Below are positions 6,997 through 16,368 of a stretch of DNA of 64,000 bases, piece by piece (position 1 is the first letter of the stretch; each line of letters begins with the position of its first letter). Source of the DNA: Lachnospiraceae bacterium (GTDB lineage Bacteria > Bacillota > Clostridia > Lachnospirales > Lachnospiraceae); contig JAEEMP010000125.1 in NCBI GenBank assembly GCA_016283275.1, positions 62,001-126,000 on the forward strand, in the 5' to 3' direction. Under the pieces are notes generated by a model. The model worked only from the letters and a program-made list of their open reading frames with translations. It was not told the origin of the DNA and did no database searches. Both the position numbers and the translations under genes were made by a program.

Positions 6997-9864
6997 TCAT
7001 ATGCGTTTTTTATAAAGAATAAATGCAAGACCCGCAAAAAGCAATCCGATGCTTAATACGGTTTTCGGATGGATCCTGTCTCCCGTATCGGGAGAATCGT
7101 CCAGATTATAATTGGATACGGCGGTTGAATTAAACGAATACAATCCGTAATCACCGGTATGATTTATCTCGAATCTTACGCCTAACTTTCCGTCCTGCTC
7201 CACCAGTTTAAAAGGAAGATCTTCAAGCTGCTTGTCCTCGTCGACACAGATCACATGAAGGTTTGAAGTGGGAACGTTTGCCGGAAGCGAAACCGTAACG
7301 CTTAATTTCTGCTTTCCGAATTTGGTAAGCATGATCTCATTTCCGCTTTCCCTTAAACTTATATCAAACGTTGAAAGATTGCCCGGAACCGTATCGCCGT
7401 AGATACGTTTATAAGCATCCACTATATCGGTATTTACCGAAGCGTCGTTTGAAACATTTAAAATGTATTCTTTATCGGATCCCACAAAACCTGTTTTAAG
7501 TCCGCCGTCTAAACCGGGATCGTTTGAAGAGACCGACGAAAAACTTCCTTCTTTTGCACTGTCCAATAAGTAGCCAAGCTGTTCTTCGTTAAAATTGTAT
7601 CCCTTGCCGAATATTATCATCGTTTTCGGAACGGTGAAGTTTTGTGCCTCTTCTTTTGTAAGAGTACAATCTATGATATTTAAAGTACCGTTTGAATATG
7701 CATCGTTTTCTTTGGTGATCACACATACAAGGCCCGAAAATCCCGAAAGATTTCTGTCGAGTATCGTACCGTCCCTTAAAACGTCTTCAGCATTTACTAC
7801 AGCCACCTTTACACCCTCAAGAGCATCAACCCTGTAAGAAGAATTGGTAAGTCTGGTCGTAGTCTTATTATGCGTAAGCTTAGGTAACGTATTTCCGAAG
7901 AATACACAGGCCCTGACATCGTCTCCCGCCACACTCTGATCGTAATTAAACGCACCGTTTCCGATACTTTCAACCGTATCCACTATTCTCACACAATCAA
8001 GCGGACAGCCCGAAAAAGCTCTGTCTTCGATAGTTTTAAGATTAACTCCGCCGTTTAAGCTTTTAAGATTTGTGCATCCGCTGAAAGCATCTTCACAGAT
8101 CCTTGTGAGTGAATCGGGAAGAAATACCTCCGTTATGCCCTTATGATCCTTAAAAGCTTCGGGGCCTATCTGTTTAACGCCCTCCGGTATCCTTATCCTT
8201 GAATCTTTTCCTCTGTATGCGATCAAAATGCCGTCACCGCATATAAAGAAGTCGCCGCTTCCGTATATTTCCCAGTTGTCCATCATCCTGGTGTGGGAAA
8301 ATGCTGCAGGCTCGATATTTACGACCGTTGAAGGTATCACTACATTCGAAAGGTTCTCGCAATGATAAAACGCACCGTATCCTATGTCGGTTACGCCTTC
8401 CGGTATGGTGATCTTATTTAAATTCGTCCTTGCAAAAGAAAAATCTCCTATTGCTTTTATATCATCCGAAATCTCATATTCCGTAAGAGTCGTATCGCCG
8501 TAAAATGCCTTTGATGCGATCCTGTTCCCTATGATCGCAAATTTGGGAAGGCTTAAACCTTTTCCGTTTGTCTCTGTCTCAAGTGCACCCGACATATCGG
8601 AAATTATATCCGAATATTCTTCGGTCCTGTTAAGCGGAGCCACACCGTCATAAACTGTCTGCTCGGTATTATTGATAAATACGACTGCTTTTCTTCCGAC
8701 AACTATCGACTCACCTATAAGCCCCTGTGAAGAAACATACGAATCAAATATATCTTCTATGGTATTGGGCACATTTGCAGGGTCCTGTCCGCCACCGCCC
8801 GGCTCTGTGGAATTCGGATCATTCGAAGGATTGCCCGAAGGGTTATCCGGACCGTTGCCGTTACCGCCGCCGTCATTTGTATCATCGGTATTTGAGGGAT
8901 TGTTTTGATCAAAACCGTTTTGACCGTTTCCGTTTTGCTCATCGGAATAGATATTACCCGAATTTTCTTCATTATCAATGACCGCAGCCTGGCTTCTGTC
9001 GAGCGATTCAAACCATCTCGCGGCATAGGTGAGCGGTGAAGCCACGATATTTAAATTGGGGCAGCCGTCAAATGCGGTATTGTGGATATAAGTGACGGAT
9101 TCGGGAATGTTGACGTCACAAAGATTGATACAGTTTTCAAATGCCTTTGCATCGATCGTGTTGACCGAATAAGGTATCGTGACATCTTTAAGTGAAATAC
9201 AGTTTGAAAAAACAAAAGCCGAAACTTCATCAAGATTCGGAGACAATGTTACTGCATCCAGATTGCTGCATCCGTAAAAAGAATAAGCAAGGGCATATTC
9301 TATGGTATTTGGCATGGAATATGCTTTTTCCTTCTTACCCGGAAGCACTTGATAAAGCTTTGTGTGATCTTTGTTGTAAATAACCGAATCTTCGCATACA
9401 AAGAATTTGGATGCGATCTTGACATCGGAAAGGGAGGTACATCCGGTGAAAACGCCGGTACCAAGTTTTTTTAGACCCGATCCGATCGAGACATCGCTTA
9501 AAGAAGTACAGTTGCAAAAAGCGGCCGTATCTATCTCTTCTACCTTGTCGGGAATAACTATCTTTGTAAGATTTGAACAGCCCGAAAAAGCCGCATAGTT
9601 GATCTTTTCAACGGACTCAGGGATAACAACGCTCGTAATGACCGCATTGTCCGCAAAAGCCTCGTTGCCTATAACTTTGACCGTACTCGGAATAGACACG
9701 GTTGATGCCGCGCCTGTATATTTTACAAGTGTAGATTCATTAAGTAAAAAATCCGTTGTTGATGCTGTAACCGCATTAACCGTATCGGCCGGTATCGCAA
9801 AAACGATAAGGGCCGATATGATTAAGAGTGCACCTATTATTTTAAGTACAGCCTTTTTATTCAT
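6997..9864 (-). CDS. BspA-like leucine-rich-repeat surface protein with SPDTG sorting signal
   Basis: The 955-residue protein has a signal peptide (residues 1-33, ending near NAVTA). A first block of LRR_5 repeats follows (about 45-270, with recurring FxGCxxLxxVxIPxSV units). A Gly/Asn/Pro-rich linker (about 295-375) separates it from a second LRR block (about 440-640). A unique C-terminal region leads to an SPDTG sorting motif at 924-928, a hydrophobic segment and the KKRI tail. A class B sortase two genes upstream should anchor it to the wall. Such proteins often mediate adhesion. It starts 12 bases after the larger LRR gene. Confidence 0.88.
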   Translation of the reverse strand: MNKKAVLKIIGALLIISALIVFAIPADTVNAVTASTTDFLLNESTLVKYTGAASTVSIPSTVKVIGNEAFADNAVITSVVIPESVEKINYAAFSGCSNLTKIVIPDKVEEIDTAAFCNCTSLSDVSIGSGLKKLGTGVFTGCTSLSDVKIASKFFVCEDSVIYNKDHTKLYQVLPGKKEKAYSMPNTIEYALAYSFYGCSNLDAVTLSPNLDEVSAFVFSNCISLKDVTIPYSVNTIDAKAFENCINLCDVNIPESVTYIHNTAFDGCPNLNIVASPLTYAARWFESLDRSQAAVIDNEENSGNIYSDEQNGNGQNGFDQNNPSNTDDTNDGGGNGNGPDNPSGNPSNDPNSTEPGGGGQDPANVPNTIEDIFDSYVSSQGLIGESIVVGRKAVVFINNTEQTVYDGVAPLNRTEEYSDIISDMSGALETETNGKGLSLPKFAIIGNRIASKAFYGDTTLTEYEISDDIKAIGDFSFARTNLNKITIPEGVTDIGYGAFYHCENLSNVVIPSTVVNIEPAAFSHTRMMDNWEIYGSGDFFICGDGILIAYRGKDSRIRIPEGVKQIGPEAFKDHKGITEVFLPDSLTRICEDAFSGCTNLKSLNGGVNLKTIEDRAFSGCPLDCVRIVDTVESIGNGAFNYDQSVAGDDVRACVFFGNTLPKLTHNKTTTRLTNSSYRVDALEGVKVAVVNAEDVLRDGTILDRNLSGFSGLVCVITKENDAYSNGTLNIIDCTLTKEEAQNFTVPKTMIIFGKGYNFNEEQLGYLLDSAKEGSFSSVSSNDPGLDGGLKTGFVGSDKEYILNVSNDASVNTDIVDAYKRIYGDTVPGNLSTFDISLRESGNEIMLTKFGKQKLSVTVSLPANVPTSNLHVICVDEDKQLEDLPFKLVEQDGKLGVRFEINHTGDYGLYSFNSTAVSNYNLDDSPDTGDRIHPKTVLSIGLLFAGLAFILYKKRI

Positions 9865-9876
9865 TTTCTCTCCCGC

Positions 9877-12800
9877 TTAAGCAGTTACAACCCTCTTGGG
9901 TTCTCTTCTGTCCTTGACAAAGAATAATGCTATACTCATAGCCGCAAGTCCTATGGAAAGGAACCACTTGGGCTGGAAATCACCTGTCTTGGGAGTAGCA
10001 TCATAAGATGTTCCTTCCACAAGATTTCCCGTATCCACATAGATCGTATAAGGCGAGAAGTGTGTACAGTCAAATACTATACAGGGAACACCGTCTATAG
10101 CGGTAAATCTGGGATTAAGCTTATCAAGCTTTTCATTCACAACGCCTGCAGCCTTGTTGTTTCCGGCATACGGAGCAAGCGCATCCGGTATGGGAAGCGT
10201 AAGTGTAATGGACAAGCCTGTCGTATCGGTTATCTTTGTGGAACCGGTCGAATCGTAAAGGCTTATATCCATAGCGCTGTATCTTATGTTGTCAAGATTT
10301 CCGTATTCGTTTGTAAGAGCCTTTTCAACAGCCTGTGTAGCCGCTGCGGTCTCTGTGATCCTTATTACGTAGTTGTCCGTCGATCCGTTGACCGTAGCGG
10401 ATGCAAGTCCCGTATTGGAAATGCCGGGTTTTGAAATAACAACGGTATTGCCGGGATTATTTCCGTTTACGTTATTGCTTCCGGTACCGTTATTCGATCC
10501 GTTCGACGATGAAGAACCGCCGTTCGAACCGGAAGATGATGCATCCTTAAATGTTGCGGTTACTGCGGAATTGTGAGCGGGCATCGTAAGCGTTGTTGCG
10601 GGAACGGATACACTTGCTATACCAAGATCGTCCGTCTCGGGTACCCACTTATCAAACTGTTTTCCGCTGGGCGGATTCGTACAGGAAATTATGACAGTTG
10701 CTCCTGCGGCATAGCTTCCGGATCCGTTACCGTTTGTAACAAGTAATGTGTAAAGTGTGCCGGTTCCGGGCGTCGTACCCTGATTGGTCCCGCCGCCGTT
10801 ATTGCCGCTCACACCGGAATTGTTTCCGTTCGGAGTATTGCCGTTTAACGGATCGTTACCCGATACACCGCCCGGATTGTTCTGATTCTGCGTATATGTG
10901 GCTACTATTATCGTATCTGTTGTTATGTTTGTAAGCGGTTTGTTCCATCCTGCAAAAGTATATCCGTCTCTTACGGGATCTGCTGGGATATCTTCAAGCT
11001 TAACGCTTCCGCCTACAGTCACAAATATATAATTTGAAAGTTCTTTTCCGTCGTAATCAAGGAACTGAACCTTAACGGTATCGTCAAGAGTCTCGGTTAC
11101 GTCGGCGCCGATATCCTTTGCAGCCTTTCTCACTGCCGAATCCTTATAGGAAATGACTCTGTAGCTAGTGGGATCATCCGAAGCATCACCGAATGCATCC
11201 TTCGGGAGGTATACTTCTTTACCGTATGCAACAACTTCTATACCGTTCATGGTACCCTTAAATGCATCATGTCCGATCGCGGTCACATTTTCGGGAAGTA
11301 CTACCTGATTTAATCTGTCGCAGTCCTTAAAGCAATCATCGGGGATCTCCGAAAGCTGGTCCACGCCTCTTAAGTCAACGCCCGTGATACCGTCACAGTT
11401 TTCAAATGCGCCGTCCCTTATCTCCGATACATTGGCAAGATAAGGATCCTCTTCACCGGGCTTAACCTTCTGGCTTCCCACAAGATTACCTCTTGAGGAA
11501 AGAACTTCCACTATGTCGTATGAACCGTCAGGATTCTTTGAATAAACTATACCGTTATAACAGATAAAGTCATCCGTATTGCTGCCTACCGAACTCAGAT
11601 TTGCACAACCGGTAAACGGAGCAACACCCATCTCGGTAAGTGCATCACCGAGATTAAGACTTGTAAGTCTTTCGCAGCTCTTAAATGCATAATCGGGAAG
11701 ATATTCAACCGAATTCAATGTGATCGATTCAACGCGGTCATTACCGATATCTTCAAGTTCAAGGGTACTGCCCTTTTCATATTCACGTTTTCCGTCGTCT
11801 CCCGTTACCGTACCGTAGAAACCGTTAAACAGACCGTTCTGTTTGTACTGTGCATAGTCGTCTGCGGTAAGCAGGTATTTTGAAACATTGCTCGAGTTGG
11901 AAGTGGTCGGGCTCTTTCCTTCCGCAAGTTTTGATGTGTTATTCATATAACCCTGGGCATCGATCGATCTGATACCCGAAGGTACTGTTACGTTGATCGC
12001 GGAATTTACAAGTTTTTCTTCGTCGAGTGAAAGCGTATATGTATATAAGACATTTCCTGCGGAATCCATGATCTCTTTACCGAGATTCTCATATCTGGTC
12101 AAAAGATCGGTGGGAAGTCCGGGGTTACCCGATACATCGGTAGTCTTGCCTTCGGTTCCCGATAATTTGTTTAACTGCTCATAATGAGGATAATCAAGGA
12201 GCGTGGGCATATCATTTCTGTTATCCACGATAACGGTCAGGAATGTGGGATAACCTGTCTTATAACATACTCTCGTACCTTCCGATTCATCGACATAGTT
12301 GGTAGAATCCGTAGCCCATACGAACGGACCGTAGCTTTCATCTATGTCACCCTCAAAGGTAAGTCTGTCGGAACCCGTGCTGAACGCATTGGCGCCGATA
12401 TTGCCGACAGGGAATGATGAATAACCGCCCTTGGGCGTCTCAAAATTAACATATGTGAGTTTCGGACAGTTTTCAAACGCGGACTCGCCGATACTTGTTA
12501 CCGAATTACCTATCGATACAGACTCAAGGATCGGACATCCCTTAAATGAATTGGGTGCGATCGTACTGATCGTATTATCTGCGATCTTGATCGTCTTTAT
12601 GTAATTATGTACTTCGGGATCGGAGAAACATGCGGATGCAACACCCGTAACCTTTGTATCACCGACTGTCTCGGGGATTTCAAGATCAAGGCCGCTCGCC
12701 TGAGCTTCAGCCTGCATTGCCGCGGATGCGTAAGTACAGGATTGAAGAACACCGTTATCATCAATGATAAGGATGTACTGTCCGTTACTTATCTCAACCT

Positions 12801-15012
12801 GCTCTTTTCCGTTTGTGTCTATGTAAATATAAGGAACATCATTGCCAAGTCCGCTCTTTAAGCCCCATGTGGACTTTCTGGGAGATGCGATATTACCCGC
12901 AAGATCCTTTTCGGGACCGTATACGCAGAACTCTTTGGTACGTATGGTATCAAACATCGTCCTGTCTCCGTCCGCGGGATTGCACTTATTGTCGCCGTTC
13001 TTGTCGTAATAACCGTATGTGACATAACCGCAGGCGCCGCCCTGATCGGGGAATCTGACATCTTTAAGAGCTATATCGTTAAAGAATACACCGTAAGGAA
13101 GTTCGACCGCTACATTCTTACCGTAATCGGAAGGCATTGTAACATGGGTAAGATTAGTACGGCCCGCAAGCACAAAGTTACCGATAGGTGTACGTGAAGG
13201 AGTCGTTCCGTCGGGCATCTTTTCGGTAACCGGACCCGAAATATGATCGGGGAACTTAAACTCCAAAAGGTTGCCGGATACACCCATCGTACATGCAAAG
13301 CATCCTTCGCCGAGTCTTGCGATATTGTCGGAAAGCTTTACGGTTGCAAGCGCTATGTCATTAAAGAACGCAAAGTCGCTGATATTACATGCCTGGTTGA
13401 TGGCGCTTAAGTCAAGATTTGAAAGTTTGGTACAGTTTGCAAACGCTCCGGGGCCCACATAAGAGATAGACTGTGAAAGCGCAGCCGAAGTAAGAACGTT
13501 ACAGCCGTAGAAGGCTTCCGTTCCGATATTTACCGTAGTATCCGAAATATTTATGGATGTAAGCTTTGTACAATCCTTAAACGCTCTGTTACCTATATCC
13601 TGAACGTTTGAGAAAGTGATCTTGTTAACGAAAGATTTGTTGAACGCATAATCGCCGATGTATTTTACTTCACCCGCAAGGTTCAGCTCGGTAACGTTTG
13701 TGGTCGATTCAAACGCATGCGCGCCTATACCGATAACGGAAGTAAGATCGGTGATCCGGAAACCGTAGGCATCGTTTCTGGATGATGATGAGAAAGATTC
13801 ATTTGCCGTTCCCTTGGGCATATATACATACTGGTTTGTAAGACCGCTTGTACCGCCTCTGGAATCCTTAACTTCATCAAGCGAATAACCGTGCCCCTGT
13901 AAAAGTCCGAAGTATGAAGGATGGACTTCGCAGAAGTAACTGAACATTCCTTCTTTTGTACGGGGCATATCAGCAACCCAGCATGTAAGGTAAGGACAAT
14001 ATGATGTGGGATTTGCGACCGATTGAGATATCGGTGTACCGACATTTGTCTGAGCGGCAGCGGGATACGCATTACTCGTGCTGTATGAGGGCAGATCGGG
14101 CAAAGTGGGATTATTCGTAGGCATTTCGGCATAAGGGTAAACGTCGGGATTGGAGGTATAATTCTCATAAGCCGTTTTCAATCTTTCAAATTCGGCCTTA
14201 TCGTTATTATACTTATCCATTGCTATCACAAAGGCATCGTATTTACTCTTATCCGAAACCCAGTCTTCGTATTTGGTCTTGTATGCGGCATACTGTGTCG
14301 GGAAATATCTCTTGATCCAGTAATCGTCCTCAAGATTATTGTCTTCTCTTGTGGAATCGATATTTTCCATGACAAATTTTGTCTGTGTATGTACGTCGGC
14401 AGCTGTATAAGCCGGATCGGATGCTTTTGCTGCGGGAACGGAAGAAAGATATTTCTTTACCTTTTCCTGACCCGGAGTATCGGGAACCTTGGCCGCGGTG
14501 TGAAGTCCGAGATAATTGTCAAAGAAATCCTTTTCAACGGCACAGTAAGACAACGGTATCGATGCTTCTATCGAAACCGTACCGGATGCATAAGTATCGT
14601 TATATTTACATACGATGGCGTAGGGGCTTCCGTTTACATCCTGCTGATAAACCTTAAACTGCCAGTTGTAATCAAAAGATCCGTCGGAAAGCTGACGCAC
14701 CATATATGTCTTCTTAACATTGGCTTCATCGGTATCGCCGCCAAGACCGTAGCCTGCTTCGGTACCGTATCTGTTTAAATTGACCCCGGTAAGACTCGGA
14801 TCGTAATATGCAAGATCCGTGCTGTCGGTCTCCTGAACACCGTACACATAAGTCGTTTCGGCGTTTTCTCCGGATCCCGTACCCGGAGCTATATATGCCT
14901 CTGTGGGCTTCGCCGGAACGGCAGCCACTATAATGGAAGTAACCATCAATACTCCGGCAACGGAGCGTCTAACAGTCTTTTTAGTCCTTCTTGACATATT
15001 GAGTTTCTTCAT
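9877..15012 (-). CDS. Large BspA-like LRR surface protein with InlB-type repeats and TPKTG sorting signal
   Basis: I place the start at the ATG at 15012 (1711 residues), because GGGGAG lies 10 bases upstream and a signal peptide (MKKLNMSRRTKKTVRR, then a hydrophobic stretch to EAYIAPG) begins there. A TTG 57 bases further upstream is open but overlaps the sortase stop. A Tyr/Lys-rich helical region (about 200-320) is followed by many LRR_5 repeats. Next come a Listeria-Bacteroides/InlB B repeat (VQFLDYDGKELSNY to GYTFAGWNKPL) and a second Trp-containing GSGSYAAGATV repeat. The end is a Ser/Asn/Gly-rich stalk, TPKTG, a membrane segment and a basic tail. It lies directly behind the sortase gene and is a probable cell-wall adhesin. 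Confidence 0.88.
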   Translation of the reverse strand: MKKLNMSRRTKKTVRRSVAGVLMVTSIIVAAVPAKPTEAYIAPGTGSGENAETTYVYGVQETDSTDLAYYDPSLTGVNLNRYGTEAGYGLGGDTDEANVKKTYMVRQLSDGSFDYNWQFKVYQQDVNGSPYAIVCKYNDTYASGTVSIEASIPLSYCAVEKDFFDNYLGLHTAAKVPDTPGQEKVKKYLSSVPAAKASDPAYTAADVHTQTKFVMENIDSTREDNNLEDDYWIKRYFPTQYAAYKTKYEDWVSDKSKYDAFVIAMDKYNNDKAEFERLKTAYENYTSNPDVYPYAEMPTNNPTLPDLPSYSTSNAYPAAAQTNVGTPISQSVANPTSYCPYLTCWVADMPRTKEGMFSYFCEVHPSYFGLLQGHGYSLDEVKDSRGGTSGLTNQYVYMPKGTANESFSSSSRNDAYGFRITDLTSVIGIGAHAFESTTNVTELNLAGEVKYIGDYAFNKSFVNKITFSNVQDIGNRAFKDCTKLTSINISDTTVNIGTEAFYGCNVLTSAALSQSISYVGPGAFANCTKLSNLDLSAINQACNISDFAFFNDIALATVKLSDNIARLGEGCFACTMGVSGNLLEFKFPDHISGPVTEKMPDGTTPSRTPIGNFVLAGRTNLTHVTMPSDYGKNVAVELPYGVFFNDIALKDVRFPDQGGACGYVTYGYYDKNGDNKCNPADGDRTMFDTIRTKEFCVYGPEKDLAGNIASPRKSTWGLKSGLGNDVPYIYIDTNGKEQVEISNGQYILIIDDNGVLQSCTYASAAMQAEAQASGLDLEIPETVGDTKVTGVASACFSDPEVHNYIKTIKIADNTISTIAPNSFKGCPILESVSIGNSVTSIGESAFENCPKLTYVNFETPKGGYSSFPVGNIGANAFSTGSDRLTFEGDIDESYGPFVWATDSTNYVDESEGTRVCYKTGYPTFLTVIVDNRNDMPTLLDYPHYEQLNKLSGTEGKTTDVSGNPGLPTDLLTRYENLGKEIMDSAGNVLYTYTLSLDEEKLVNSAINVTVPSGIRSIDAQGYMNNTSKLAEGKSPTTSNSSNVSKYLLTADDYAQYKQNGLFNGFYGTVTGDDGKREYEKGSTLELEDIGNDRVESITLNSVEYLPDYAFKSCERLTSLNLGDALTEMGVAPFTGCANLSSVGSNTDDFICYNGIVYSKNPDGSYDIVEVLSSRGNLVGSQKVKPGEEDPYLANVSEIRDGAFENCDGITGVDLRGVDQLSEIPDDCFKDCDRLNQVVLPENVTAIGHDAFKGTMNGIEVVAYGKEVYLPKDAFGDASDDPTSYRVISYKDSAVRKAAKDIGADVTETLDDTVKVQFLDYDGKELSNYIFVTVGGSVKLEDIPADPVRDGYTFAGWNKPLTNITTDTIIVATYTQNQNNPGGVSGNDPLNGNTPNGNNSGVSGNNGGGTNQGTTPGTGTLYTLLVTNGNGSGSYAAGATVIISCTNPPSGKQFDKWVPETDDLGIASVSVPATTLTMPAHNSAVTATFKDASSSGSNGGSSSSNGSNNGTGSNNVNGNNPGNTVVISKPGISNTGLASATVNGSTDNYVIRITETAAATQAVEKALTNEYGNLDNIRYSAMDISLYDSTGSTKITDTTGLSITLTLPIPDALAPYAGNNKAAGVVNEKLDKLNPRFTAIDGVPCIVFDCTHFSPYTIYVDTGNLVEGTSYDATPKTGDFQPKWFLSIGLAAMSIALFFVKDRREPKRVVTA

Positions 15013-15065
15013 GATCCTGAATCTCCCCGCGTCTCTGACGCTATTTTTATTATCCGAAAAATGAA

Positions 15066-16223
15066 TCAATCAATCTTTTTGGCCACCACGGCAAACCTTC
15101 CGTTCTCTTCCTGATAATCGCAGGTGGAGAGCGTTATAAGCCTGTCGCCGTAGACGGCGGTCACACCGGTATCGTAAATGCTCATCTTTGACATTTCTTC
15201 CATCGCGGAATTGAATTCGGCTTCGGAATTGGCATCTATGAATTGATAATACTTAAAGGTGATCTCATCGGCGTTGTATATATGCGTCCTGAACGCATAC
15301 ATTACCTCATAAGTCCCTTTTTCGTATATGGTGTCGAACTGAATGTATCTGTGTTCTTTGTAAAAATCTTCGTTTCCGTATTTTACAAGGCTTCCGAACA
15401 TCTTTCCGGAGTTCATGTGATGTCCGTAGATTATGTAATTGGTATTGCCCAGTACTATATCGCAGTTGCAATCAAGAAATATACATCCGTTCACATCTTC
15501 TTTCTGTTCGAAGTTGTGCTTAAGATAATATTCGTTGTCGTATGTCTGCATGACAGGATAATCTATCTTGGTGCCGTCGATCTTGACCCAGCCTATAAGG
15601 CTTTTGTTCTTTTGATACATTACTTTGTATTCATCAAGTATCTCAGGGATCACGACTTCATCGTCGTATTCCTTTTTAAGCACCTGCGAGACCGTTATAA
15701 AATCCGCGGCGGACGAATCTCTTAAATCCGCCATTGCTTGGGCACTTTCTTCCGCAGCCTTGGCATCGAGCATGTATTTCACAAAATACCCTATACAGCC
15801 AAAAGAAACGACAACAAGAGAAATAACAAGCAGAGTTCTCTTCCTGTTCTGCTTCTTTATTTCCCGGTTTATCGCATTCTTCATGCTCTCATCCATGACT
15901 TCGGGCCTTGATTTGGTTCGTTTTACACTACCCTTATTCTTTTTATCGGCAGATTTACCCTTTTTATTAACCCCTTCACGGGATAAATCGTCGGATAGCT
16001 CTCCGTTTTTGTATTTATTGTACAGCTCAAATACATGATCATCGAACTTTCGCCCTTTGTCGGATTCAAAAGAAACCGTCTGAAGTTCCCTGTATATACC
16101 TTTTACGCCTTCAAAAGTATCGATGTCATATATTCTTTTAAGATCATCTATTATCTTTTCATCGTGGGTTTCACGCTTATAATCGTCTTCCGAACGGTAT
16201 TTTCTGCCATTGACTTCGTACAT
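15066..16223 (-). CDS. srtB: Class B sortase with long cytoplasmic N-terminal extension
   Basis: This is a 385-residue transpeptidase. Residues 1-128 are charged and predicted cytoplasmic, 129-150 form one membrane segment, and about 200-385 are the sortase B domain. The catalytic His268 (IIYGHHM), Cys368 (LSTCDY) and Arg376 (ENGRFAVV) are all present. Two LRR proteins with SPDTG and TPKTG signals follow in the same operon. C. difficile SrtB is known to recognise (S/N)PxTG motifs, so they are its likely substrates. The cytoplasmic extension is unusual, since most SrtB proteins have only a few residues before the membrane anchor. The ribosome binding site is weak. Confidence 0.92.
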   Translation of the reverse strand: MYEVNGRKYRSEDDYKRETHDEKIIDDLKRIYDIDTFEGVKGIYRELQTVSFESDKGRKFDDHVFELYNKYKNGELSDDLSREGVNKKGKSADKKNKGSVKRTKSRPEVMDESMKNAINREIKKQNRKRTLLVISLVVVSFGCIGYFVKYMLDAKAAEESAQAMADLRDSSAADFITVSQVLKKEYDDEVVIPEILDEYKVMYQKNKSLIGWVKIDGTKIDYPVMQTYDNEYYLKHNFEQKEDVNGCIFLDCNCDIVLGNTNYIIYGHHMNSGKMFGSLVKYGNEDFYKEHRYIQFDTIYEKGTYEVMYAFRTHIYNADEITFKYYQFIDANSEAEFNSAMEEMSKMSIYDTGVTAVYGDRLITLSTCDYQEENGRFAVVAKKID

Positions 16224-16265
16224 AGGCTTACATTATCATCCTAATTTTAGCATTATACATATATC

Positions 16266-16293
16266 ATTTTACTATATGTAGGATTTTTTGCAA
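16266..16293 (-). promoter_or_regulatory. Candidate promoter of the sortase-LRR operon
   Basis: TTGCAA (16288-16293) and TAAAAT (16266-16271) are 16 bases apart on the minus strand, about 45 bases upstream of srtB. A second TATAAT occurs closer to the gene (16252-16257) without a good -35 box, so the exact promoter is uncertain. Confidence 0.35.
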
Positions 16294-16323
16294 GTAGCAT
16301 CTACTAAATATTGTTATTGTCGT

Positions 16324-16355
16324 AAAAGAAAAAGGAACCCCCGATCGGGGATTCC
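16324..16355 (-). terminator. Intrinsic terminator of the EF-G paralogue gene
   Basis: On the minus strand GGAATCCCCG and CGGGGGTTCC form a near-perfect stem (16334-16355) followed by a TTTTTCTTTT tract. It starts 13 bases after the stop codon. Confidence 0.85.
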
Positions 16356-16368
16356 TTTATTGATCTTT

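Noticed and set aside
15012-15069. TTG start giving a 1730-residue LRR protein
   Set aside because: It would put 19 polar residues before a normal signal peptide and overlaps the sortase stop; the ATG at 15012 has a GGGGAG site.
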